Source of the DNA: Metridium senile
Taxonomy: Eukaryota; Cnidaria; Anthozoa; Actiniaria; Metridiidae
Reading direction: 5' to 3'
Length of the DNA: 64,000 nucleotides
NCBI GenBank assembly: GCA_949775045.1
Contig: OX459097.1
Span: 22,317,705 to 22,381,704, forward strand
In this document: positions 63,987 to 64,000 of the stretch, one piece after another
How the letters are laid out: every line of letters begins with the position of its first letter
Position numbering within the stretch: the first letter of the stretch is position 1
The notes under the pieces: model-generated
What the model was told of the DNA's origin: nothing
Database searches by the model: none
What the model saw: only the letters and a program-made list of their open reading frames with translations
Translations under genes and position numbers: made by a program

Positions 63987-64000
63987 CAGTTCCTCACCAT

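Overview
The window looks like invertebrate metazoan nuclear DNA, most likely from a cnidarian and probably an anthozoan. It is AT-rich and intron-rich, with GT-AG introns and small exons. It is saturated with palindromic miniature transposons (MITEs), microsatellites and minisatellites. The taxon is inferred from gene content: a DZIP3-type HEPN domain and a ZU5-ZU5-UPA-caspase-like protein in short modular exons, together with Penelope-like, LINE and Crypton-like remnants. There are no operons, rRNAs, convincing tRNAs or CRISPR arrays.

Layout. 1-9.6 kb is gene-free: MITEs, a Penelope-like region with tandem hammerhead-like units (5.4-5.8 kb) between large inverted repeats (4.05-6.13 kb), then a 28-bp purine-rich satellite (6.6-8.4 kb). 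9.6-16.5 kb (minus strand) holds a cap methyltransferase CMTR2 gene with recognisable exons and splice sites, but carrying in-frame stops, frameshifts and a MITE with an 11-bp target duplication; satellites fill its introns. 16.5-16.8 kb is a divergent promoter. 16.8-17.9 kb (plus) is a damaged KDM8/JMJD5 gene, followed by a 70-bp minisatellite. 18-31 kb is mostly repeats, apart from one first exon at 22.98 kb and a LINE fragment at 24.3-25.05 kb.

31.5-36.7 kb (minus) holds exons of a HEPN-domain gene. A Crypton-like ORF bounded by terminal inverted repeats (32.8 kb) lies within it. 36.7-38.0 kb (plus) is a broken class A GPCR whose extracellular loop 2 is interrupted by palindromic elements. 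38.2-56.3 kb (minus) is one long modular gene. Reading along it: a short acidic exon, ZU5, ZU5, UPA, an unrecognised ~100-residue module, then a caspase-like domain without its catalytic cysteine. Splice phases agree throughout, and a TE-filled intron of about 10.5 kb divides it. 57-64 kb is dominated by nested and palindromic repeats, with an open reading frame running off the right edge.

How the parts relate. CMTR2 and KDM8 form a head-to-head housekeeping pair. The HEPN gene and the ZU5-UPA-caspase-like gene share a nearly identical 69-nt exon and its flanking introns. They are therefore probably paralogous members of a tandem innate-immunity or cell-death cluster, the HEPN copy truncated at its 3' side and the other at its 5' side in this window. 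The most notable observation is that two palindromic insertions with related ends (TATACACCTA-type) sit inside coding sequence of two unrelated genes. Each has GT and AG at exactly the places where splicing would restore the reading frame.
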